This document shows, piece by piece, positions 8,436 to 15,071 of a DNA stretch of 38,078 nucleotides. Origin of the DNA: an uncultured Ideonella sp. (GTDB lineage: Bacteria > Pseudomonadota > Gammaproteobacteria > Burkholderiales > Burkholderiaceae); the NCBI GenBank assembly GCA_946479475.1, contig CAMLGG010000013.1, forward strand, positions 1-38,078, given 5' to 3'. A program made the position numbers and the translations under genes. Below the pieces are notes generated by a model. That model did no database searches, was not told the DNA's origin, and worked only from the letters and a program-made list of their open reading frames with translations. Within the stretch, counting starts at the first letter, position 1, and each line of letters starts with the position of its first letter.

Positions 8436-8452
8436 GCCCGCCGCTGGCGGGC
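8436..8452 (+). terminator. Possible terminator hairpin after the histidine kinase
   Basis: A perfect 7-bp inverted repeat GCCCGCC-GCT-GGCGGGC begins 12 bases after the kinase stop. There is no T-tract, so it may be only a stabilising or attenuating stem rather than a true intrinsic terminator. Confidence 0.35.
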
Positions 8453-8553
8453 CCTGAGTGCCGTCTGGCGGCGCTTTGGTTGCATGCCCCTTCTGCACGG
8501 GCCCCATTCAATCGTGGGCTGTGCAAGCCTGGTGGTGCAGCCCAGTATCCGGG

Positions 8554-8571
8554 CCTCGTCGACACGAGGGG
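8554..8571 (+). promoter_or_regulatory. Leader hairpin overlapping the ribosome-binding site of the first PQQ dehydrogenase
   Basis: CCTCGT-CGAC-ACGAGG forms a 6-bp stem with a 4-base loop at 8554-8569. Its 3' arm runs into the Shine-Dalgarno GAGGGG (8566-8571) seven bases ahead of the ATG at 8577. Pairing would partly mask the ribosome-binding site. It may be chance in such GC-rich DNA. Confidence 0.35.
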
Positions 8572-8576
8572 CTGCC

Positions 8577-10391
8577 ATGGGTGCGATCACGATTGCGTAC
8601 AGGTCCGGGGCCAGGTCAACTTCCGGCGTCGCGGCCGCGGTGCTCGCGCTTTCGCTTCTGCCGTGCGTGGCCGCGGCACAGGGTGCCGGCGGCGAGTGGA
8701 CGACTCCATCGGGCACCTTGCAGGGCACGCGTTTCAGCGAGCTCTCGCAGATCCACACCGGCAACGTCGCCTCGCTGGTCGAGGAGTTCGCGGCGCCGAC
8801 GAACGCGGTGGCCAGCCATGAGGGGCAGCCGCTGATCGTGGGCCGCACGATGTACGTCGTCACGCCATTCCCGAACAAGCTGATCGCCTTCGACCTCGAT
8901 GCGCCGGGCACCGTGCGATGGACGTACAACCCGGGCGCCGATCCCTATGCCCACGGCGTGGCCTGCTGCGACACCGTCAATCGCGGCGCCGCCTACGGCG
9001 ACGGCAAGATCGTCTTCAACGTGCTCGACGCGACCACCGTCGCGGTGGATGCCGTCACCGGCAAGGAGGTCTGGCGCCGGAAGCTGGGCGATCCGCACCG
9101 CGGCGAGACCATGACCATGGCGCCGCTGATCGTCAACGGCAAGGTCATCGTCGGCAACTCCGGCGCCGAGCTGGGCGTGCGAGGCTGGGTGCAGGCCCTG
9201 AACCTGAAGAACGGCAAGACGCTCTGGAAGGCCTACAACACCGGGCCCGATGCCGAGGTGCTGATCGGCCCGGGCTTCAAGCCCCACTACGCCAAGGACC
9301 AGGGCGCGGACCTGGGCGTGACCACCTGGCCCGGCACGCTGTGGCAGCAAGGCGGCAGCACGTCGTGGGGCTACTTCACCTACGACCCCTCGCTCAACCT
9401 CTTCTTCTACGGCACCGCGAACCCGGGCGTGTGGAACCCGGACATGCGCAAGGGCGACAACAAGTGGGGCGCCTCCATCTTCGCCCGCAACCCGGACACC
9501 GGCGAGGCGGCGTGGGCCTACCAGCTCACCCCGCACGACGGCTGGGACTACGACGCGATCAGCGAGAGCATCGTCGCGGACCTCAAGGTCGGTGGCTTCC
9601 CGCGGCGCGTGCTGATGCATGTCGACAAGAACGGCTTCGGCTATACCCTCGACGCCAAGACCGGCGAGGTGCTGGTGGCCGAGAAGGTGGGCCTGGCCAC
9701 CTGGGCCCGCAAGGTCGACAAGGTGACCGGCGAGCCCAAGGTGATCGCCGAGAAGCGGCCGCACCAGGGCGTGATCACCGAGAACATCTGCCCGACGCCG
9801 CTGGGGGTGAAGGAGTGGGCGCCTTCGGCCTACTCGCCGCTGACCGGCCTGCAGTACGTCCCGGCCATCAATGCCTGCACCAACTTCGAGCCGCTCAAGG
9901 CGCTGTACATCGCCGGCACGCCGTTCATGGGCGCGGATCTCGCGTTCCTCCCGCCGCCGGGCGGCTTCATGGGTGAACTCGTGGCCTGGAACGCCGCCAA
10001 GGGAGAGCGGGCCTGGAGCATCACCGAGACGCTGCCGCTCTACAGCGGCGTGCTGGCGACGGCCGGCAACCTGGTCTTCTACGGCACGCTCGAGCGCTGG
10101 TTCAAGGCGGTGGATGCGACGACGGGCGCGGTGGTCTTCCAGACGCAGCTCGAATGCCCCATCGTCGGCAACCCGATCGCGTACAACGCGCCGGACGGCA
10201 CGCAGCGCATCGCCGTCTACACCGGTGTCGGCTACCTGGCCGGCGGCTTCGCCGGCGGGCCATGTCCGGCTGCTGCCCAGCAAGGGCATGGCCCTTCGGC
10301 GCTCGGCGCGGCGATCGGCAAGCTGAAGACCAATCAAGGCCCGAAGCCGGATGCCGAGAGCGGCATGGTCCACGTCTTCAAGCTGCCATGA
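8577..10391 (+). CDS. PQQ-dependent alcohol dehydrogenase, lanthanide type (XoxF-like), copy 1
   Basis: A periplasmic quinoprotein of 604 residues with a signal peptide ending near AAAQ (residue ~35). It should oxidise a primary alcohol to the aldehyde with PQQ and a bound metal, passing electrons to a cytochrome c. Landmarks of the methanol/ethanol dehydrogenase family: the vicinal disulfide Cys130-Cys131 (GVACCDTVNRG), Trp264 under PQQ, and metal ligands Glu198, Asn282 and catalytic Asp324 followed by Asp326 in GWDYD. The second Asp (D-Y-D) marks lanthanide-dependent XoxF/ExaF-type enzymes; calcium MxaF has Ala there. The active-site Arg of MxaF is replaced by Lys351 (HVDKNGFGYTLD). The family is sure. 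XoxF-like rather than ExaF-like is my reading, and the substrate is unknown. The stop overlaps the next start by ATGA. Confidence 0.95.
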   Translation: MGAITIAYRSGARSTSGVAAAVLALSLLPCVAAAQGAGGEWTTPSGTLQGTRFSELSQIHTGNVASLVEEFAAPTNAVASHEGQPLIVGRTMYVVTPFPNKLIAFDLDAPGTVRWTYNPGADPYAHGVACCDTVNRGAAYGDGKIVFNVLDATTVAVDAVTGKEVWRRKLGDPHRGETMTMAPLIVNGKVIVGNSGAELGVRGWVQALNLKNGKTLWKAYNTGPDAEVLIGPGFKPHYAKDQGADLGVTTWPGTLWQQGGSTSWGYFTYDPSLNLFFYGTANPGVWNPDMRKGDNKWGASIFARNPDTGEAAWAYQLTPHDGWDYDAISESIVADLKVGGFPRRVLMHVDKNGFGYTLDAKTGEVLVAEKVGLATWARKVDKVTGEPKVIAEKRPHQGVITENICPTPLGVKEWAPSAYSPLTGLQYVPAINACTNFEPLKALYIAGTPFMGADLAFLPPPGGFMGELVAWNAAKGERAWSITETLPLYSGVLATAGNLVFYGTLERWFKAVDATTGAVVFQTQLECPIVGNPIAYNAPDGTQRIAVYTGVGYLAGGFAGGPCPAAAQQGHGPSALGAAIGKLKTNQGPKPDAESGMVHVFKLP

Positions 10392-11245
10392 GTTCCCGCC
10401 TCATCCTGCTTGCGGCGCTGTGTTGTGGCGCCGCGTGGGCCGAGCCGCCGCCCACGCGCGAGCTGGCCGTGTGCGCCGACCCGGGCAACCTGCCCTTCTC
10501 GAACGAGCGACTGCAGGGCTTCGAGAACCGCATCGCGCAGCTGGTCGCCGACGAGCTGCATGCGAGCCTGCGCTACGCGTGGAACATGCAGCGGCGCAGC
10601 TTCCTGCGGCGCACGCTCAACGCCCACGCCTGCGACCTCGTGCTGGGGGCGCCGGTGGGTTGGCAGGCCCTGGCGACGACCAGGCCGTACTACCGCTCGA
10701 CCTACGTCTTCGTCAGCCGGCGCGAGCGTGGCCTGGAGCAGGTGAAGCGCTTCGACGACCCGTCGCTGCAGAAGCTGACCATCGGCCTGCACGTGCTGGG
10801 CGCCGAGGGTGCGAACCCTGCGCCGGCGATGCTGCTGGGGCGCCACGGGCTGGGCGCGAACGTGCGCGGCTACCCGATGTGGGGCGACGAGGGCGAGGAG
10901 GACACGCCCGGGCGGCTGGTCGATGCCGTCGCGCGTGGCGACGTCGACCTGGCGATCGTGTGGGGCCCGATCGGCGGCTACTACGCCAAGGCCCACGGCG
11001 ACACCCTGGCCGTCGTGCCTGCCGAGCCGGACCCCGCGGCGCCGGAGCTGCCGATGGCCTACGAGCTGGCGATGGGCGTGCGCCGCGGCGACGAGGCGCT
11101 GCGGCAGGAAGTGCAGGGCGCCCTCGACCGGCGCGAAAGGCAGGTCCGGGAAATCCTCGCCGAGTTCGGCGTGCCCCTGCTGCCGCTGGCGGCGGCTGCC
11201 CCCGTGACCGTCGCGAACCGACCGACCGAGAAGGAGATGCCATGA
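10388..11245 (+). CDS. Quinoprotein-dehydrogenase-associated periplasmic binding protein (XoxJ/MxaJ-like), copy 1
   Basis: A 285-residue exported protein with a clean signal peptide (hydrophobic core LILLAALCCGAAWA, cleavage near residue 18). The mature part starts RELAVCADPGNLPFSNERLQGFENRIAQLVA, the type-II solute-binding-protein fold found in proteins encoded next to PQQ dehydrogenases. LVLGAPVGWQALATTRPYYRSTYVFVSR and DLAIVWGPIGGYYAK are further family landmarks. In methylotrophs, MxaJ/XoxJ is needed for dehydrogenase activity and is thought to help activate the enzyme rather than import a solute; there is no ABC permease here. It overlaps the dehydrogenase stop by four bases and the following cytochrome start by four bases (ATGA both times), so the three genes are one tightly coupled operon. 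Confidence 0.92.
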   Translation: MSSRLILLAALCCGAAWAEPPPTRELAVCADPGNLPFSNERLQGFENRIAQLVADELHASLRYAWNMQRRSFLRRTLNAHACDLVLGAPVGWQALATTRPYYRSTYVFVSRRERGLEQVKRFDDPSLQKLTIGLHVLGAEGANPAPAMLLGRHGLGANVRGYPMWGDEGEEDTPGRLVDAVARGDVDLAIVWGPIGGYYAKAHGDTLAVVPAEPDPAAPELPMAYELAMGVRRGDEALRQEVQGALDRRERQVREILAEFGVPLLPLAAAAPVTVANRPTEKEMP

Positions 11246-11658
11246 GCAAGCTGATGACGAGGATGACCATGTGGCTCGCTCCCGTGCTGGCCGGCACGCT
11301 CATCGCGCTGCTGTCGGCACCCGCGCCGGTGCACGCGAAGGGGCCGGCAGCGCAGGGCAGCTCGCCGCTGGATGCGCCCCTGAACCGCATCGGCGAAGGC
11401 CGGCGCCTGTTCCTCAAGTACAACTGCTACAGCTGCCACGGCATGCGGGCCGAAGGCGGCATGGGGCCCAACATCGCCCACCGCGAGATCGACGAGGTCC
11501 GCTCGGCGGTGATGTTCGGTCGCGAGGGCGGCATGCGCTCCTTCGCCGAGTTCCTGGACGAGAAGGACGTCCGCCGCCTGGCCGCCTACCTCAAGAGCAT
11601 CGGCACCGACAAGGAGCCGATGTTCCGGGACTGGTGGGAAGACATCCCGCCGAAGTGA
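11242..11658 (+). CDS. Small periplasmic c-type cytochrome paired with the dehydrogenase (XoxG-like role), copy 1
   Basis: A 138-residue class I cytochrome c. A signal peptide covers residues 1-32 (ending PVHA). The heme-binding motif is NCYSCHG (Cys62, Cys65, His66), and the likely distal ligand is Met98 in GREGGMRSF. The protein ends in a short conserved tail, DWWEDIPPK, shared with the copy-2 cytochrome and possibly a docking or signature element. It probably accepts electrons from the PQQ dehydrogenase, the role of cytochrome cL (MxaG) or XoxG, although it is smaller than typical cL. The start lies in an ATGA overlap with the binding-protein gene, with GAAGGAG just upstream. Confidence 0.92.
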   Translation: MSKLMTRMTMWLAPVLAGTLIALLSAPAPVHAKGPAAQGSSPLDAPLNRIGEGRRLFLKYNCYSCHGMRAEGGMGPNIAHREIDEVRSAVMFGREGGMRSFAEFLDEKDVRRLAAYLKSIGTDKEPMFRDWWEDIPPK

Positions 11659-11683
11659 ACCGGCAGCCGCCGGATTCGCGTGC

Positions 11684-11697
11684 TTGACCCGGATCAA
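11684..11697. promoter_or_regulatory. FNR/Anr/Dnr-type binding site upstream of operon copy 2
   Basis: TTGACCCGGATCAA matches the FNR-family consensus TTGAT-N4-ATCAA at 9 of the 10 defined positions and extends to CTTGA-N6-TCAAG. It lies about 91 bases ahead of the transcription start inferred from the candidate promoter at 11747, a distance usable by FNR-class activators. This suggests oxygen- or nitric-oxide-linked control of copy 2. The box was found by eye. Confidence 0.6.
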
Positions 11698-11728
11698 GCG
11701 CTGCCGCACTGTGCTTTCTTGCCTTCGA

Positions 11729-11773
11729 AATGTGCAAAATTGCCATTTGATTGAAATGTGCGACTAGCACATT
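11729..11773. promoter_or_regulatory. Palindromic operator in the promoter spacer, with a degenerate upstream copy
   Basis: AATGTGC-GACTA-GCACATT (11755-11773) is a perfect 7-bp inverted repeat filling the spacer between the candidate -35 and -10. A second left half-site AATGTGC (11729-11735) begins 26 bases upstream, with a partial right arm ending CATT (11747). This arrangement is typical of repression by steric block with cooperative binding. I do not recognise the cognate regulator family. No such palindrome is present upstream of copy 1. Confidence 0.55.
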
Positions 11774-11775
11774 AT
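11747..11775 (+). promoter_or_regulatory. Candidate sigma-70 promoter of operon copy 2
   Basis: TTGATT (11747-11752) and CATTAT (11770-11775) are separated by exactly 17 bases; each matches the consensus hexamer at four of six positions. The stretch is conspicuously AT-rich for this genome. The predicted start near 11782 gives a ~24-base leader carrying the Shine-Dalgarno ACGGAGG just before the ATG at 11806. Confidence 0.5.
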
Positions 11776-11805
11776 GGCCTCCCTCTGCGATTCACGGAGG
11801 CCCCC

Positions 11806-13656
11806 ATGGCAGCAAACGCGCAACTTGGCCACGGCGATGATCGGTCCACCGGCCCGGGTCGATCGCGAACCTGGAAGCGGATCCCGCTGGCTGCCGTCGC
11901 GGCCGCCGTCGCGGCCCTGGCCGCCGGCAACGCACGGGGCGCGGGAGCGGGAGCGGAATGGACCACCCCCGGCGGGACCGTGCAGGGCACCCGCTACAGC
12001 GAGCTTTCGCAGATCACCCCGGCCAACGCGGCCAGCCTGATCGAGGAGTTCGCGGTCCCGACGAACGCTGTCGCCAGCCACCAGGGCCAGCCCTTGGTGG
12101 TGGGCCACACGATGTACGTGGTCACGCCCTTCCCGAACAAGTTGCTGGCCCTCGACCTGGAGGCGCCCGGCAGCATCCGGTGGACCTACTCGCCGGGCGC
12201 CGACGAGTATGCCCAGGGCGTGGCCTGCTGCGACGTGGTCAACCGCGGTGCGGCCTATGGCGACGGCAAGATCGTCTACAACGTGCTCGACGGCACCACC
12301 GTTGCCGTCGACGCGGCGACGGGCAAGGAGGTGTGGCGCACGAAGCTGGGTGATCCCCGGACCGGCGAGACCCTGACCGGCGCGCCGCTGATCGTCAGGA
12401 ACAAGGTGATCGTCGGCAACGCCGGCGGCGAACTCGGCATCCGCGGCTGGGTCCAGGCGCTCGACCTGAAGACCGGCAAACGGCTCTGGAAGGCCTACAA
12501 CACCGGCCCCGATGCCGATGTCCTGATCGGCCCGGGCTTCAAGCCCTGGTACGCCAAGGACCAGGGCACCGACCTCGGCGCGAGCAGTTGGCCCGGCACG
12601 CTCTGGCAGCAGGGCGGCGCGACCGTCTGGGCGTGGTTCACCTACGACCCGGACCTCGACCTCTTCTATTACGGCACCAGCAACCCGGGCGTCTGGAATC
12701 CCGACATGCGCAAGGGCGACAACAAGTGGGGCTCGACCATCTTCGCCCGCCGCCCCGACACCGGGGAGGCCGTCTGGGCCTACCAGGTCACGCCGCACGA
12801 CGGCTGGGACTACGACTCGATCAGCGAGAGCGTCGTCACCGACCTGAAGGTCGACGGCGTCAAGCGCCGAGTGCTGATGCACGTGGACAAGAACGGTTTC
12901 GGCTACACCCTCGACGCGACCACCGGGCAGGTGCTGGTGGCCAACAAGATCGGCGTCGCGACCTGGGCCGAGAAGGTGGACCTGGCGACCGGCGAGCCCA
13001 AGGTGGTGCCGGGCATGAAGCCGCATCAGGGCGTGATCACCGAGAACATCTGCCCTTCGCCGCTGGGCGCGAAGGAGTTCGCCCCCTCGGCCTTCTCACC
13101 GCTCACCGGGCTGCAGTACGTGCCGGCGATCAACACCTGCGACAACCTCGAGCCGCTGAAGGCGATCTACATCGCCGGCACGCCGTTCATGGGCGCCGAC
13201 ATCAACTTCGTCGCCCCGCCGGGCGGCTACATGGGGGAGCTGCTCGCCTGGGATGCGTCCAAGGGCCGGCGCGTGTGGGCGATCCAGGAGCCGCTGCCGA
13301 TGTACAGCGGCCTGCTGGCCACCGCCGGCAACCTGGTCTTCTACGGCACGCTCGACCGCTGGTTCAAGGCCGTGGACGCGACGACCGGGGCGGTGGTGTT
13401 CCAGACGCAGCTGGAGTGCGGCATCGTCGGCAACCCCATCAGCTACCAGGCACCGGACGGCACGCAGCGCATCGCCGTCTACACGGGCGTCGGCTGGCTG
13501 GCCGGCGGCTTTGCCGGCGGGCCGTGTCCCGCGACCGGGCAGCGGGGCCACGGGGCTTCTCCGCTCGTCTCGGCCGTCGCGGGCCTGAAGAAGAACGCCG
13601 GGCCGAAGCCGGACGCGACGAGCGGCATGGTCCACGTCTTCAAGCTGTCGCAATGA
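11806..13656 (+). CDS. PQQ-dependent alcohol dehydrogenase, lanthanide type (XoxF-like), copy 2
   Basis: A 616-residue close paralogue of the upstream dehydrogenase, collinear over its full length. Only the signal region and scattered surface positions differ clearly. It has the same motifs: Cys141-Cys142, Glu209, Asn293, and Asp335/Asp337 in HDGWDYDS, the D-Y-D lanthanide signature. Lys362 stands at the position of the MxaF active-site Arg. The N terminus is longer, with a polar ~25-residue n-region (MAANAQLGHGDDRSTGPG) before a hydrophobic Ala-rich core, so export may use a longer signal. ATG at 11806 is chosen for the strong ACGGAGG at 11795-11801; an in-frame codon at 11758 would lie inside the promoter. 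The gene overlaps the next start by ATGA. Function is as for copy 1, with separate regulation. Confidence 0.95.
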   Translation: MAANAQLGHGDDRSTGPGRSRTWKRIPLAAVAAAVAALAAGNARGAGAGAEWTTPGGTVQGTRYSELSQITPANAASLIEEFAVPTNAVASHQGQPLVVGHTMYVVTPFPNKLLALDLEAPGSIRWTYSPGADEYAQGVACCDVVNRGAAYGDGKIVYNVLDGTTVAVDAATGKEVWRTKLGDPRTGETLTGAPLIVRNKVIVGNAGGELGIRGWVQALDLKTGKRLWKAYNTGPDADVLIGPGFKPWYAKDQGTDLGASSWPGTLWQQGGATVWAWFTYDPDLDLFYYGTSNPGVWNPDMRKGDNKWGSTIFARRPDTGEAVWAYQVTPHDGWDYDSISESVVTDLKVDGVKRRVLMHVDKNGFGYTLDATTGQVLVANKIGVATWAEKVDLATGEPKVVPGMKPHQGVITENICPSPLGAKEFAPSAFSPLTGLQYVPAINTCDNLEPLKAIYIAGTPFMGADINFVAPPGGYMGELLAWDASKGRRVWAIQEPLPMYSGLLATAGNLVFYGTLDRWFKAVDATTGAVVFQTQLECGIVGNPISYQAPDGTQRIAVYTGVGWLAGGFAGGPCPATGQRGHGASPLVSAVAGLKKNAGPKPDATSGMVHVFKLSQ

Positions 13657-14630
13657 GACCCCCACGCTCCCTGCCGGTCGGCGCCCTGCAGGCCGCGCCG
13701 GGCCAGTGGCCCGGCTCCTCGCCAGGCACGAACAGTCCACCGGACTGTTCGTGTCCGGGCGAGGCCCCCCGAGGGGGCTTTTGCAGCGGACCGGCAGAGC
13801 CGGATCCGCGCAAATCCCTTGGTTGGGTCGCGTTGCTGTGCAGCGCGCTGCTGTTGGCACCGTCGCCTTCGCCCGCCCTTGCCGAGTCACCCCAGCGCGA
13901 GCTGGCGGTGTGCGCGGACCCGGCGAACCTGCCGTTCTCGAACGACCGGCTCGAGGGCTTCGAGAACCGCATCGCGGAGCTGGTCGCCGAGGAGCTGCAT
14001 GCCAGGCTGCGCTACGCCTGGAACCTGCAGCGGCGAAGCTTCCTGCGGCGAACGCTCGGGGCGGGCGCGTGCGACCTGGTGCTCGGTGCGCCGTCGGGGT
14101 GGCAGGGCCTGGCGACGACGCGGCCGTACTACCGGTCGAGCTACGTCTTCGTCAGCCGCCGCGGCAGCGGGCACGAGACGCTGAACCGCTTCGACGATCC
14201 CGCCCTGGCGAAGCTGACGGTCGGATTGCACGTACTCGGCGCGGAGGGGGCCAACACGCCGCCGGCGATGCTGCTCGGCCGCCACGGGCTGGGCGCGAAC
14301 GTGCGGGGCTATCCGATGTGGGGCACGGAGGGTGAAGAGGGCACCCCCGGCCGGCTGGTCGATGCGGTGGACCGCGGCGAGGTCGACGTGGCCGTCGTGT
14401 GGGGCCCCATCGCCGGCTACTACGCGAAGGCCCATGCCGACCGGCTCGTGCTGGTCCCGGCCCGGGAAGACGAAGCCGCGCCCGAGCTGCCGATGGGCTT
14501 CGACGTGGCGATGGGCGTGCGGCGCGGCGACGAGCCGCTGCGGCAGGAAGTGCAGGCGGCATTGGACCGGCGCTCACCCGAGGTGGCCGCCATCCTGGCC
14601 GGCTACGGCGTGCCGCTCGCGCGGCCGTGA
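13653..14630 (+). CDS. Quinoprotein-dehydrogenase-associated periplasmic binding protein (XoxJ/MxaJ-like), copy 2
   Basis: The 325-residue frame opens in an ATGA overlap with the dehydrogenase stop. From about residue 53 it matches copy 1: signal core SLGWVALLCSALLLAPSPSPALA, then RELAVCADPANLPFSNDRLEGFENR and the rest of the solute-binding fold. Residues ~8-50 have no counterpart in copy 1; they are encoded by a hairpin repeat and a terminator-like stem-loop read in frame. This puts ~50 Pro/Gly/Cys-rich residues before the hydrophobic core, unusual for a Sec signal. A rare internal start (TTG in the region 13830-13860) might be used instead, but none has an evident Shine-Dalgarno. Role as for copy 1. 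Whether export is normal, and whether the downstream cytochrome is reduced by attenuation, is open. Confidence 0.85.
   Translation: MRPPRSLPVGALQAAPGQWPGSSPGTNSPPDCSCPGEAPRGGFCSGPAEPDPRKSLGWVALLCSALLLAPSPSPALAESPQRELAVCADPANLPFSNDRLEGFENRIAELVAEELHARLRYAWNLQRRSFLRRTLGAGACDLVLGAPSGWQGLATTRPYYRSSYVFVSRRGSGHETLNRFDDPALAKLTVGLHVLGAEGANTPPAMLLGRHGLGANVRGYPMWGTEGEEGTPGRLVDAVDRGEVDVAVVWGPIAGYYAKAHADRLVLVPAREDEAAPELPMGFDVAMGVRRGDEPLRQEVQAALDRRSPEVAAILAGYGVPLARP
13717..13764. repeat. Long imperfect hairpin (REP-like element) inside the copy-2 binding-protein gene
   Basis: CACGAACAGTCC (13727-13738) and GGACTGTTCGTG (13742-13753) form a perfect 12-bp stem around ACC. The stem resumes after a short internal loop with CCTCGCC (13717-13723) against GGCGAGG (13758-13764). 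Palindromes of the form AGTCC-ACC-GGACT look like dispersed intergenic repeats of Burkholderiales. Only one copy occurs in this window, so dispersal cannot be shown here. Confidence 0.7.
13764..13782 (+). terminator. Terminator-like stem-loop inside the copy-2 binding-protein reading frame
   Basis: GCCCCC-CGA-GGGGGC followed immediately by TTTT (13779-13782) has the form of a short intrinsic terminator. It directly follows the long hairpin and falls ~110 bases into the coding frame. If functional, it would let RNA polymerase stop after the dehydrogenase gene, so that the binding protein and cytochrome are made at lower level. Translating ribosomes might override it. Confidence 0.5.
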
Positions 14631-14668
14631 TCACCAGGCAAGTCACATCCCCCGGAAGGAGGTGTTCC

Positions 14669-15031
14669 ATGCGCAGAGGGTTGTTCGCGATGGCCGTGAT
14701 GGCCGCGTTGGCAGGTGTCCCGGGCGCGGCGCGATCCGCGGATTCCGCGCCCCTGCCGCCCGAGGGCGAAGGCCGGCGGCTGTTCCTCAAGCTCAACTGC
14801 TACGGCTGCCACGGCATGTATGCCACCGGCGGCATGGGGCCGAGCATCGTGCATGCCGAGCGCGGCGACGTCCGCGAGGCGGTGATGCGAGGCGAGGACG
14901 GCGGCATGCCGTCCTTCCACCAGTACGTTGGCGACAAGGACATCCGCCGCCTGTCCGCCTACCTCAAGAGCATAGGCACCGCGAAGGAGCCGTTCTTCAA
15001 GGACTGGTGGATCGACATTCCGCCCAAGTGA
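14669..15031 (+). CDS. Small periplasmic c-type cytochrome paired with the dehydrogenase (XoxG-like role), copy 2
   Basis: A 120-residue paralogue of the copy-1 cytochrome. The signal peptide runs to about residue 24 (GAARSA). The heme site is NCYGCHG (Cys44, Cys47, His48), with Met80 in EDGGMPSF as the likely sixth ligand. The C-terminal tail DWWIDIPPK is again conserved. Unlike copy 1, it does not overlap the preceding gene: 38 bases separate them. It has its own excellent Shine-Dalgarno AAGGAGGT eight bases or less before the ATG, so its translation is independent of the binding-protein gene. It is the presumed electron acceptor of the copy-2 dehydrogenase. Confidence 0.92.
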   Translation: MRRGLFAMAVMAALAGVPGAARSADSAPLPPEGEGRRLFLKLNCYGCHGMYATGGMGPSIVHAERGDVREAVMRGEDGGMPSFHQYVGDKDIRRLSAYLKSIGTAKEPFFKDWWIDIPPK

Positions 15032-15071
15032 CGCGGACGCCGGGCCTGCGGCCGCGAGGTAGCATGCCCGG

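Noticed and set aside
8193..8576. Upstream extension of the first PQQ dehydrogenase frame into the kinase gene
   Set aside because: The extension overlaps the kinase ATPase domain in another frame, and the signal peptide begins right at the ATG at 8577.
11758..11805. Earlier start for dehydrogenase copy 2
   Set aside because: The extra codons fall on the operator and promoter elements and lack a Shine-Dalgarno. The ATG at 11806 has ACGGAGG at a proper distance.
13653..13782. Reading the hairpin block as a true conserved N-terminal domain of the binding protein
   Set aside because: Copy 1 has no counterpart and the DNA is a near-perfect hairpin plus GC stem-loop, so it looks like an inserted element translated by chance of frame.
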